From: a virus
Strand: one strand, 5' to 3'
DNA length: 64,000 nt
Virus record (IMG/VR): IMGVR_UViG_3300045747_000058
Span: 1 to 64,000 of that record
Below the pieces are notes generated by a model. That model worked only from the letters and a program-made list of their open reading frames with translations, did not search any database and was not told where the DNA came from. This document shows positions 57,584 to 64,000 of the stretch, piece by piece; within the stretch, counting starts at the first letter, position 1; each line of letters opens with the position of its first letter. Position numbers and translations under genes: made by a program.

Positions 57584-57838
57584 ATGGCTAATGCCCAACG
57601 TCAACCCAAGATCACCGTGCTGCCCTACATGGGCAAACACCGCGAGAAGCCTGAGGTCGTAGACGACGAGGTGCTGTTCGATCCGCACGGTCCTATGGGT
57701 CAGATGCTTGCAGAAACCACCGAGTGCGTCGGTAGCGACCCGCTAGACGTGTTGCTCAAGTACGAGTCCTGGCTCAAGAAGCACTTCGACATGACCTTGA
57801 TCGAAGCTGCCATCTTTGGTGTGAGATCGAAGCTCTAA
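57584..57838 (+). CDS. Small hypothetical protein (84 aa)
   Basis: AGGAGAAAGAAACC before ATG. Acidic middle, helical C-terminus (DPLDVLLKYESWLKKHFDMTL). The last codons and stop lie inside the second copy of the 24-bp repeat. No known family. Confidence 0.6.
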   Translation: MANAQRQPKITVLPYMGKHREKPEVVDDEVLFDPHGPMGQMLAETTECVGSDPLDVLLKYESWLKKHFDMTLIEAAIFGVRSKL

Positions 57839-57847
57839 CACAGATCG
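57824..57847 (+). repeat. 24-bp repeat R24, copy 2
   Basis: Differs from 2645-2668 at one position. Here its first 15 bases also encode the end of the gene at 57584 (RSKL and stop). Contains AGATCGAAGCTCTAA. Confidence 0.8.
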
Positions 57848-57852
57848 TAGCT

Positions 57853-57916
57853 AACAGGCGTTTATGAGACGCCTGTTGGATACGCACATTCCGTGTGTAT
57901 CAACCTGTCTATCAAC
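57853..57916 (+). promoter_or_regulatory. Leader element L5: two stem-loops plus boxA-like word
   Basis: AACAGGCGT ... ACGCCTGTT (57853-57877) is a 9-bp stem that may end the previous transcript. GATACGCAC ... GTGTGTATC (57879-57901) follows, then TGTCTATCAAC (57906-57916), TTTTGGAGAAATCAA and the ATG at 57932. The boxA-like word is the most divergent of the five. Confidence 0.45.
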
Positions 57917-57931
57917 TTTTGGAGAAATCAA

Positions 57932-58939
57932 ATGAACGAACAAGCTATCGCCGTCCTGGCCTCTATCCAAGCTGCAACCAACAGCAAGGTCAAAACCGAC
58001 TTGGCAGAACGCATCGAAGACCGTGTCGACGAGACCGGTATGAACAAGAACGGAAACATCATCTTTGAAGGACAAATCATGCATCGTGACGAAGTAGCTC
58101 AACTCATGGACAAGCGCGAGATCACAGCACGCGCATCCGCACTGTTCGATGTGCAAGACGTAATCCAAGACCAAGTGGTAGCTAACCACGCGCGCTTGGT
58201 CCTGCGTCGCAACATCTTGTGGGCAATCAATGCCCGCATCATCGGCAGTCTCAGGGACGTGCTCATTGGCATGGGCAAGACTGCGGTCGAGACCGGAAAC
58301 ATTGACAACTGGAACGAGTTCATGTCCGGTATCTCTGCAGCTGAGTCTTCTAGCCAGTATGCGGAAGACCTTGGCTACGCACACTACGGTAGCCAGATGT
58401 CCAAGGCACGTGCACTCATTGACATCGCACAGACATGGACTGACCACGCAGCCCGTGATGCAAAGGCAGCACGCGAAAAGCTGGACGCGCCTAACCTCAT
58501 CGAGATGATGGCTAGTCCCCAGGACATGGACACTGCCAAAGCAGACAAGATGGCAATCGCCGTGCGTCTGCAGATGGAAGACGAGTTCACTGAGGACGAG
58601 ATCAAAGAGTCTGAACAGTTCGCACGCAAGAAAGCTGTGAACGACCATCTGCGTCGTCAGGCTCTCAACAAAGAGCAGGCACCGATTTTGGAGAGGCTGT
58701 ATCACGTGGCTCTTGAAGGCATGACACGGGTTGAGCCTGTTCAGTTCTGGCAGCTGCCCATTGAGACACAAGCCTCGCTGACTGAGTCGGTTATCCGTTC
58801 AGCCAAGAAGCTGCCGGAGCAACTGGCCAAGATGAACAGCGTGGACATCATTGAGTTGTCTATGGCTGTGCCTCAGCTGAAGCGCTTGGTGAAGAAGCTG
58901 GACGCTGTGTTGGAAAGCGATAAGTTCGCGGGTGTGTGA
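57932..58939 (+). CDS. Hypothetical helical protein (335 aa), end of operon
   Basis: Nearly all helical and charged, e.g. AERIEDRVDETGMNKNG, ARASALFDVQDVIQDQVV and KRLVKKLDAVLESDKF. No transmembrane segment and no catalytic motif recognised. It is the largest gene of the small-gene operon and is followed by a strong terminator. Abundant expression from leader L5 is plausible. Unknown function. Confidence 0.7.
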   Translation: MNEQAIAVLASIQAATNSKVKTDLAERIEDRVDETGMNKNGNIIFEGQIMHRDEVAQLMDKREITARASALFDVQDVIQDQVVANHARLVLRRNILWAINARIIGSLRDVLIGMGKTAVETGNIDNWNEFMSGISAAESSSQYAEDLGYAHYGSQMSKARALIDIAQTWTDHAARDAKAAREKLDAPNLIEMMASPQDMDTAKADKMAIAVRLQMEDEFTEDEIKESEQFARKKAVNDHLRRQALNKEQAPILERLYHVALEGMTRVEPVQFWQLPIETQASLTESVIRSAKKLPEQLAKMNSVDIIELSMAVPQLKRLVKKLDAVLESDKFAGV

Positions 58940-58950
58940 ACTGTAGGTTG

Positions 58951-58983
58951 AAAGAGTGGGAGCTTCGGCTCCTACTCTTTTTT
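58951..58983 (+). terminator. Rho-independent terminator with UUCG tetraloop
   Basis: A 13-position stem (AAAGAGT-G-GGAGC / GCTCC-T-ACTCTTT, one G-T pair) capped by TTCG and followed by six T. Eleven bases after the stop of the gene at 57932. It closes the rightward small-gene operon. Confidence 0.9.
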
Positions 58984-59069
58984 GTGTGGCGATGAGTGAC
59001 TGCGTAAAAGTCTGTCTACCCGGTCGAGACTAAAAGACCATCCTTACGGTTTATGCTTTCGATCGTCCC

Positions 59070-59199
59070 TACCTCTATAGAGAATAATATTTACTTTCTA
59101 CTACTAATATACTTTATTTTCTTTATTGATAAGATAAGTTTATAAGTATAAGAGTATAAGGTATATAGAATTACAGAGGAGAACAGGTCTTTTGATCTG
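59070..59199 (+). promoter_or_regulatory. AT-rich control element, copy B
   Basis: Same layout as copy A but on the plus strand: TACCTCTATA, ~55 AT-rich bases, the 26-base identical block (59135-59160; three TATAAG units), TTACAGAG and GGTCTTTTGATCTG. It lies in the 327-base gap before the primase-helicase gene. Part of the gap upstream (58984-59069) contains ACTAAAAGACC, an inverted partial copy of GGTCTTTT. Promoter or origin function is inferred. Confidence 0.7.
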
Positions 59200-59206
59200 A
59201 CCTTAC

Positions 59207-59237
59207 GTCTTTTGATCTAAGCTCTGCTTTAGATCGC
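59207..59237 (+). promoter_or_regulatory. TCTAA word and second CTTTTGATCT copy
   Basis: TCTTTTGATCT repeats the end of element B after ~10 bases, and is fused to GATCTAAGCTCTGCTTTAGATCG (in parts: GATCTAAGCTCTG at 59214-59226 and TTTAGATCG), an imperfect palindrome. It lies ~30-50 bases before the primase-helicase ATG, the usual place for an operator. Confidence 0.55.
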
Positions 59238-59266
59238 ATACACTCTACCCCTTCTGAAAGGCAAAC

Positions 59267-61645
59267 ATGAACGTCGTTTTTCTTCAAGCATCTGAGCCGT
59301 TGACCAAACAATATTCGAAAGTCAACGGTGACCTGACAAAGACTCCCTACCCTATGACGTGGGAGTTCACTTCGCACAAAGAAGTGGTCAACAACCTCCC
59401 CCAGTTCGAAGCCCTTCTGATCAAACACTCTGCACGTGGTAACTGCGTGCTCAAGGGTCTGATCGTTCGCGACCTCGTGAAAGAGTCGCGTGCGGGCAGC
59501 ACCACTTCCAATGACACCACGGAGTGGTTGGTGTTAGACCTGGACGGATTACCTGAGCACATCACCATTCAGACCCCTGGTGGTCAAGCCCTCAGCACCC
59601 CAATGACCATTGACTTGTTTCTTGGCGAGATGGGTCTAGCCGACATCTCTTACATCGTGCAGTGGTCTGCCTCATACGGTGTGTCTGACAAGAAGATACG
59701 CGCGCACGTGTTCATGATGCTCGACCGCGCCTACACCGCACCACTGATTAAGCAGTGGCTGATCCAGAAGAACCATGAGGTGCCGCTCCTGCGTGACTCC
59801 ATGGGTCTGACCAAGACTGGCAACTCCTTGCTCTGGCCCTTGGATGTGAGCGCATGTCAAAACGACAAGTTAATCTACATTGCCCCACCCATCCTCAAGG
59901 GCATCAAAGACCCGATGGGCAAGACGCCACGCATCAAGCTGGAGAAACGCAAGCACGAAGTACTTGCGTTGACCTCGACCATCAACACCACAGATAAAAA
60001 CAAAAAGCTCACGCACGACCGTGTTAACGAGTTGCGCGACATCGGTGGACTGCCTAAGCGTAAGTTCACCTACAAAGTCGTCGGCAGTGCTGAGGTCATG
60101 CTCAAACCAGATGAAGCCACCATCTCTGAAATGAAAACTGAACGTGGGTTCGTGTATTTCAACTTGAATGGTGGAGACTCCTGGGCGTACTACCACCCAG
60201 AGGATCGCCCGGACTACCTGCACAACTTCAAAGGGGAACCAAGTTACCTCACCAAAGAAATTCTCCCCGAGTACTGGGCACAGATCACCTCGTCAGGAAA
60301 TCTTCGCACGTCAAGTTCGGGCATTACTTACCTGGCTTTTTGTGACCGTAAGTCTGGGGTGTATTACCGCGGTACCTACGACAATGCTGCTGACCTCTTG
60401 GACATCACCCCCGCCAAGAACGAAACACAACTGCGTCACTTTGCGCTCCAGTACGGCGTGCCGCTCGGAGATTACATCCCCGAATGGGACCTAGCCTTCG
60501 ACCCTATGGACAACGTCCGTGTGGACGTGGCTAACAAAACGATCAACAAATTCGTGCCCAGCTGCTACATGAAGACAGTGGCTAAGAAGGTCACCAAGTG
60601 CCCGCCCACTGTCTTCAAAGTCCTTCACCACGCACTAGGCTTGGACGTGGACATCACAGAGCACTTCCTGAACTGGACTGCTTACGTCCTCCAGAAGCGT
60701 GACCGTACCAAGACCGCATGGGTCATGCATGGCACCCAAGGCACTGGCAAAGGAATTCTCACCAATAACATCCTCAGACCCATCTTCGGTGCTCCGCACG
60801 TAGCTAGTCGCCGAATGGAGGAACTGGCCGACAAATACAACCAGTTCATGGAAAACAGCTTACTGGTGTTTGTCGATGAGGTGCAGATCAAGGCCTTACA
60901 GAATGAAGGCGGCATCATGGCGAAGCTGAAGAACTTCATCACTGAAGAGAATGTACCTATGCGCGCCATGTACAGCAACGCGCAAGAGGCGCGCAATTAC
61001 ACCAACTGGATTTTCATGTCCAACATGGCTGACCCAATCCTGATCGACAAGAATGATCGTCGCTTCAACGTAGGCAAATACCAGCCTGACAAACTGGTAC
61101 TGACTGACAAAGAGTTGGACACCATCGACAAAGAGCTTCAAACATTCCACGACTTCCTACTGTCCTATCCCCTGGATGAGCAGAGAGCAGGTGAAGTGAT
61201 CCATACCACGGACCGCGACACCATGATCTCTATCTCCGAGTCTTCAATTGATACGGTGGCCTCTGCCCTGCTCGAAGGAAACTTTGGATTCTTTGTAGAG
61301 CAGCTTCCGACAGACATGGCCTACCAGCGCAACGCCATGATCAATGGAAAGGTCGAAGATTACCGTGAAGTGTTGATCTCCCTGCTTGGCCGCACAAACT
61401 CAGCTGGTGCATGCAACATCGCCCGTGATGAGCTACGCGCCATGTTGGAGTATGTGGTGGGGAACATCCCTGTCTCGCCCAACAAGTTCACCTCCATGCT
61501 CAAGCACCACCGCGTGCACACAAAAGTAGTGTGGGTGAACAACAAGTCTGTCAACGGAATCACCGTGCAATGGCAGGACACGAGGAACTTTAGCAAGTAC
61601 ATCGCTGACCACTTCGCACCGAAAGGAAAGGTTAAGACCAAATGA
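59267..61645 (+). CDS. Primase / SF3 helicase (PrimPol-like N-terminus, DUF5906-type C-terminus)
   Basis: 792 aa. The N-terminal region carries WLVLDLDG (Asp91, Asp93), consistent with the catalytic acidic pair of archaeo-eukaryotic primases. The C-terminal helicase has GTQGTGKG (489-496), LLVFVDEV (Asp537, Glu538) and a sensor-type FMSN (Asn586), the three SF3/D5-like motifs, with an arginine-rich DRRF shortly after. It would unwind and prime phage DNA for the Pol I-type polymerase. AT-rich element B lies immediately upstream, consistent with an origin or strong promoter. Confidence 0.9.
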   Translation: MNVVFLQASEPLTKQYSKVNGDLTKTPYPMTWEFTSHKEVVNNLPQFEALLIKHSARGNCVLKGLIVRDLVKESRAGSTTSNDTTEWLVLDLDGLPEHITIQTPGGQALSTPMTIDLFLGEMGLADISYIVQWSASYGVSDKKIRAHVFMMLDRAYTAPLIKQWLIQKNHEVPLLRDSMGLTKTGNSLLWPLDVSACQNDKLIYIAPPILKGIKDPMGKTPRIKLEKRKHEVLALTSTINTTDKNKKLTHDRVNELRDIGGLPKRKFTYKVVGSAEVMLKPDEATISEMKTERGFVYFNLNGGDSWAYYHPEDRPDYLHNFKGEPSYLTKEILPEYWAQITSSGNLRTSSSGITYLAFCDRKSGVYYRGTYDNAADLLDITPAKNETQLRHFALQYGVPLGDYIPEWDLAFDPMDNVRVDVANKTINKFVPSCYMKTVAKKVTKCPPTVFKVLHHALGLDVDITEHFLNWTAYVLQKRDRTKTAWVMHGTQGTGKGILTNNILRPIFGAPHVASRRMEELADKYNQFMENSLLVFVDEVQIKALQNEGGIMAKLKNFITEENVPMRAMYSNAQEARNYTNWIFMSNMADPILIDKNDRRFNVGKYQPDKLVLTDKELDTIDKELQTFHDFLLSYPLDEQRAGEVIHTTDRDTMISISESSIDTVASALLEGNFGFFVEQLPTDMAYQRNAMINGKVEDYREVLISLLGRTNSAGACNIARDELRAMLEYVVGNIPVSPNKFTSMLKHHRVHTKVVWVNNKSVNGITVQWQDTRNFSKYIADHFAPKGKVKTK

Positions 61646-61788
61646 AAAAGCTCAAAGCATTCGTCATAGGCATGGTGGAATTTCGCTCAGACTTCACCAT
61701 GTACTACACCTCCTATGAACTCAAGATGGCTTACGACCGTGGCCGTGAGTTCGCTCACAAGATCACACTGAGAAAGTTCGAGCAATGA
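61642..61788 (+). CDS. Small conserved phage protein (48 aa)
   Basis: ATG overlaps the stop of the primase gene (ATGA) and its TGA overlaps the next ATG. Contains FRSDFTMYYTSYELKMAYDRG, a pattern I have seen in other short phage proteins of replication clusters. Function unknown. Confidence 0.6.
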   Translation: MKKLKAFVIGMVEFRSDFTMYYTSYELKMAYDRGREFAHKITLRKFEQ

Positions 61789-61973
61789 GCAGCGGACCCG
61801 GCAAGCACCTGCGCTTCTTAGAGCGCCGTATGAAGTGGCTCAAAGAACGTGTAGCGAAATCCACTGATACTGAGTTCACTTTCGACAAATCCGAAATCGC
61901 AGCCCTTGAGTGGGCTATCACGAATCTTCAACACACCCGCGTCATCGCACACAGAGTAGAGGTAGCCAAATGA
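61785..61973 (+). CDS. Small helical protein (62 aa)
   Basis: Basic N-terminal helix (GKHLRFLERRMKWLKERVAK) then an acidic/hydrophobic helix. ATGA coupling on both sides. No known family. Confidence 0.6.
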   Translation: MSSGPGKHLRFLERRMKWLKERVAKSTDTEFTFDKSEIAALEWAITNLQHTRVIAHRVEVAK

Positions 61974-62278
61974 AACAGTACACAGAAGACGAAATCACCG
62001 AAGAAGTGCGCCGCATTTACCGGAACATGCATGGAGAATTCAAGCACATGCACATCACCGAGCTAATGGTTGAGGTCGCCACCAACACGCCTGAGTCTGT
62101 GCGCATCAAGATCAGCGCTATGTACGATGCACCGCCCATGAATACCCAGCTGCTGTTCCCGATGTGCGAGTTTTTTGAAACGAAGCACATCAACGACGTA
62201 GACCGTTGGGACAAAGAAGGCTGTGAAACATGCAACTGGGGCAGTAGCTATGGCTTCGAGTTGGAAGTGTTGCCGTGA
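61970..62278 (+). CDS. Small hypothetical protein (102 aa)
   Basis: I start at ATG 61970, which overlaps the previous stop; an in-frame extension upstream is rejected. Helical start (YTEDEITEEVRRIYRNM), beta middle (RIKISAMYDAPP), and a CETCNW motif near the end that could bind metal. Unknown family. Confidence 0.6.
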   Translation: MKQYTEDEITEEVRRIYRNMHGEFKHMHITELMVEVATNTPESVRIKISAMYDAPPMNTQLLFPMCEFFETKHINDVDRWDKEGCETCNWGSSYGFELEVLP

Positions 62279-62796
62279 GTATCTTCTTCGTCTCTGACAC
62301 CCACTTTGGGCACGCCAACATCATCGACTACTGCAATCGCCCTTACGTGAATGTGGAGGAGATGAACGACGCCATGGTGAGGAACTGGAACGGTGTTGTC
62401 AGTCCAAAGGACACCGTCTATCACCTGGGCGACGTGGCCTTCAACAACTACGAGCACATCGAGCGCTTGAACGGCAAGATCAAGCTCGTTCCTGGCAACC
62501 ATGACCTGCAACGCGAGAAGAAAGTGTTCTATCTCTTCGATGAGGTGCTGCCGGAACTGACCTACCTGAAGCTCGACAAGCTGCGCCGCTTCGTGCTCTG
62601 CCACTACCCATTAGAGTCGTGGCGTCGTGAGTACACCTACCACCTCCACGGCCACGCACACGGCACAGCCGGTGTGAAGCACAACCGTTTGGATATGGGT
62701 GTGGATGCCACGAAACTGATGCGCCCCGAGCACATCGACGACGTGATGCAGCGCATGCTGATAAACAACCTGTGGGCACAGGAGAGGAACAAATGA
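62275..62796 (+). CDS. Calcineurin-like metallophosphoesterase
   Basis: 173 aa from a GTG overlapping the previous TGA. Motifs: SDTHFGH (Asp8, His10), GDV, PGNHD, LCHYP and HGHAHG, the complete five-block set of binuclear metallophosphoesterases. Phage members hydrolyse phosphoesters in nucleotides or RNA ends; the substrate here is unknown. Size fits the small MJ0936-like group. Confidence 0.92.
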   Translation: MSIFFVSDTHFGHANIIDYCNRPYVNVEEMNDAMVRNWNGVVSPKDTVYHLGDVAFNNYEHIERLNGKIKLVPGNHDLQREKKVFYLFDEVLPELTYLKLDKLRRFVLCHYPLESWRREYTYHLHGHAHGTAGVKHNRLDMGVDATKLMRPEHIDDVMQRMLINNLWAQERNK

Positions 62797-63068
62797 GCCA
62801 CAAGAGCCTGATCAAGCTGCGTCGGTGTACCTGCTGCCATGAGGACCTGCCTACGTCCTCATTCACGCACAACCCCAAGCGTGGCACCTACACACCTACC
62901 TACCGCGAGTGCAATGTGTGGCTGACCCTCTTCAGACAGGCGTTCGGCCCTACACGCAACATGCGCTATGTACGCCAGTATTCACACGACTACTACCAGC
63001 GCATGAAGCGCTCAACAACTGCTGCCAACGACCTGTACGCAGCGTGGGGAATAAGGAGCGTCGCATGA
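62793..63068 (+). CDS. Small zinc-ribbon-like protein (91 aa)
   Basis: RRCTCCHEDLPTSSF, then YRECN: CxxC followed ~27 residues later by Cys and nearby His/Asn, a zinc-ribbon or truncated HNH-like pattern. Basic C-terminal half with several Tyr. ATGA coupling to both sides. No enzymatic claim supported. Confidence 0.6.
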   Translation: MSHKSLIKLRRCTCCHEDLPTSSFTHNPKRGTYTPTYRECNVWLTLFRQAFGPTRNMRYVRQYSHDYYQRMKRSTTAANDLYAAWGIRSVA

Positions 63069-63226
63069 AGCGCATTACCATCCCCGTGGTTGGGAATATT
63101 GATGCAATCAAGAGTCAGTTGCGGGAACAGCTTGGAATCGATATGAGCTATTCGCAGGTGATTGACTTCCTGATTAAGCACTATCGAAACAGTGTGAAAC
63201 ATACAACCGTGTGGAGAGAGAAATGA
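63065..63226 (+). CDS. Ribbon-helix-helix DNA-binding protein candidate (53 aa)
   Basis: Short beta strand at the N-terminus (KRITIPVVGN) followed by two helices, the second being MSYSQVIDFLIKHYR: the MetJ/Arc/CopG pattern and size. Likely autoregulator of this operon. ATGA coupling to both neighbours; a longer in-frame extension lies in the previous gene and is rejected. Confidence 0.65.
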   Translation: MKRITIPVVGNIDAIKSQLREQLGIDMSYSQVIDFLIKHYRNSVKHTTVWREK

Positions 63227-63429
63227 GCCACACAACTACCCAACTCAACTGGCATCTGAAATACAAAGAAGTGTATGAAGAACTGCACGACTACAAAGTG
63301 GATAACAAACGCCTGCAAGCCGCTGTGCTGACTTTGCGCAGCGACAACATTTTGATGTCCGAAAAGATCAGTTCGGTACGGACATCGCTATCTGAGATTA
63401 CCCAACTTTTAACCAAGGAAATGAAATGA
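63223..63429 (+). CDS. Small coiled-coil protein (68 aa)
   Basis: Charged helix over nearly all its length (YKEVYEELHDYKVDNKRLQA, then RTSLSEITQLLTKEMK). Start placed at ATG 63223 because it overlaps the previous stop; the GTG 12 bases earlier is less likely. No known family. Confidence 0.6.
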   Translation: MSHTTTQLNWHLKYKEVYEELHDYKVDNKRLQAAVLTLRSDNILMSEKISSVRTSLSEITQLLTKEMK

Positions 63430-63806
63430 ACATTGATCAAATGACTTACGGCGAACTCCGCCAAATCTCGGCCCTGTTTAACAGCATTCAATCAGTGCCA
63501 GCTATTCAGAATACGCAGGCCCATCCGTTTGTTGGGAAGTATGTGATTGCACGTTGCTATGCAGCGGGCGTACATGCTGGTGAAGTAGTGAGTGTTGACG
63601 GTGAAAACGTCATCTTGAAAGATTCCCGCCGACTTTGGAGTTGGAAAGCTAAAGACGGAGTGGCACTGTCGGGCGTCGCTCAAACCGGCGTGAAATCCGG
63701 ATGCAAGATCGACGTAGTGAACCCTGAGATTGCACTGATGGGAGTGTGCGAGCTTATCCCCGCGTCTGCCGTAGCGAAGGAGTCAATCAATGACTTTAAG
63801 AAATAA
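63426..63806 (+). CDS. DUF6948-type protein (126 aa)
   Basis: A helical ~30-residue start, then a beta-rich domain: FVGKYVIARCYAAGVHAGEV, VILKDSRRLWSWKAKDGVAL, SGCKIDVVNP and VCELIPAS. This matches a conserved phage/prophage domain I associate with DUF6948. No known activity. Couples by ATGA to the gene before. Confidence 0.7.
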   Translation: MNIDQMTYGELRQISALFNSIQSVPAIQNTQAHPFVGKYVIARCYAAGVHAGEVVSVDGENVILKDSRRLWSWKAKDGVALSGVAQTGVKSGCKIDVVNPEIALMGVCELIPASAVAKESINDFKK

Positions 63807-64000
63807 AACATTTAACACTGGCAACGGCTACGGCTACGGCGACGGCAACGGCAGCGGCGACAGCAACGGCAGCGGCAGCGGCGACGGCAGCGGCGACAGC
63901 AGCGGCAACGGCAACGGCTACGGCGACGGCAACGGCAGCGGCGACAGCAGCGGCGACAGCAGCGGCGACAGCAGCGGCTACGGCAGCGGCAGCGGCTACG
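63790..64000 (+). CDS. Gly-rich hexanucleotide-repeat ORF, cut by the window end
   Basis: ATG 63790 has AAGGAG (63777-63782) at the right spacing and the frame stays open to the last base. After ~10 normal residues (TLRNKTFNTG) every second codon is GGC (Gly), alternating with AAC, TAC, GAC or AGC: strings such as GNGYGYGDGNGSGDS. At DNA level this is a ~190-base tract of GGC-NAC/GGC-AGC units. Gly/Asn/Asp/Ser/Tyr composition suggests a flexible or surface protein; function and true length unknown. It overlaps the previous gene by 17 bases. Confidence 0.7.
   Translation, partial: MTLRNKTFNTGNGYGYGDGNGSGDSNGSGSGDGSGDSSGNGNGYGDGNGSGDSSGDSSGDSSGYGSGSGY

Noticed and set aside
57851-58771. A 306-codon minus-strand frame opposite the gene at 57932
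   Set aside because: Shadow of a well-started plus-strand gene with leader and terminator; the encoded Cys/His/Val-rich string has no recognisable domain.
63790-64000. CRISPR array or microsatellite of non-coding nature
   Set aside because: The units are 6-base GGC-NNC codon pairs in an open frame with a Shine-Dalgarno, with no alternating fixed repeat and unique spacer of CRISPR size.

Overview
The window is phage DNA throughout: densely packed genes with ATGA/GTGA overlaps, a complete head-assembly block, a replication block and a lysis block. It reads as a temperate, short-tailed (podovirus-type) phage of a Gram-negative proteobacterium. The evidence is a tyrosine integrase near an attP-like copy of the 3' half of a bacterial tRNA-Val(GAC) gene, an N4-gp56-type major capsid protein, a P22-like portal, an SU10/P22-gp4-like head-tail adaptor, very large internal virion proteins, and no tape-measure, tube or sheath genes. 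A beta-proteobacterial (Burkholderiales-like) host is plausible but only inferred. The window cuts genes at both ends, so the genome is larger than 64 kb or circularly permuted. Layout: (1) 1-16.3 kb, plus strand: a von Willebrand/metallopeptidase module, then DNA metabolism (Fe-S RecB/Cas4-like nuclease, SNF2-type helicase, family A DNA polymerase, candidate ssDNA-binding protein, DEDD exonuclease, VRR-NUC-like nuclease, ATP-dependent DNA ligase, dimeric dUTPase), ending in two HTH proteins and the integrase. (2) 16.3-16.5 kb: convergence point holding an inverted repeat, a terminator and the tRNA-like attP core. (3) 16.5-18.5 kb, minus strand: lysis cassette (three-TM holin, exported HNH-like protein, M15 endolysin, tail-anchored coiled-coil protein). 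(4) 18.9-54.8 kb, minus strand: virion genes read from terminase (54.8 kb) down to a 2838-residue polyvalent protein (18.9 kb). They include LamG and repeat-rich adhesin candidates and two fibre/propeller-like genes lying between the scaffold and capsid genes. (5) 54.8-55.0 kb: divergent control region with strong stem-loops. (6) 55-58.9 kb, plus strand: small, often membrane, proteins behind a repeated stem-loop plus boxA-like leader, ending in a UUCG terminator. (7) 59-64 kb, plus strand: AT-rich control element, primase/SF3 helicase, and a chain of small genes ending in an extremely repetitive Gly-rich ORF cut by the window edge. How the parts fit: the primase-helicase, polymerase, helicase, ligase, SSB candidate and nucleases make a nearly self-sufficient replication and recombination set. 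dUTPase and a DUF6378-type protein belong to nucleotide management. Terminase, portal, scaffold and capsid build the head. The adaptor, a nozzle candidate and the giant internal proteins would form the tail and ejection apparatus. Three regulatory features are not explained by ordinary annotation: an inverted pair of ~130-bp AT-rich elements at 18.8 and 59.1 kb; a TCTAA-based word upstream of genes in every block; and five copies of a hairpin + TGTCTTTAAC + Shine-Dalgarno leader. No phage RNA polymerase and no clear CI-type repressor is visible in this window.
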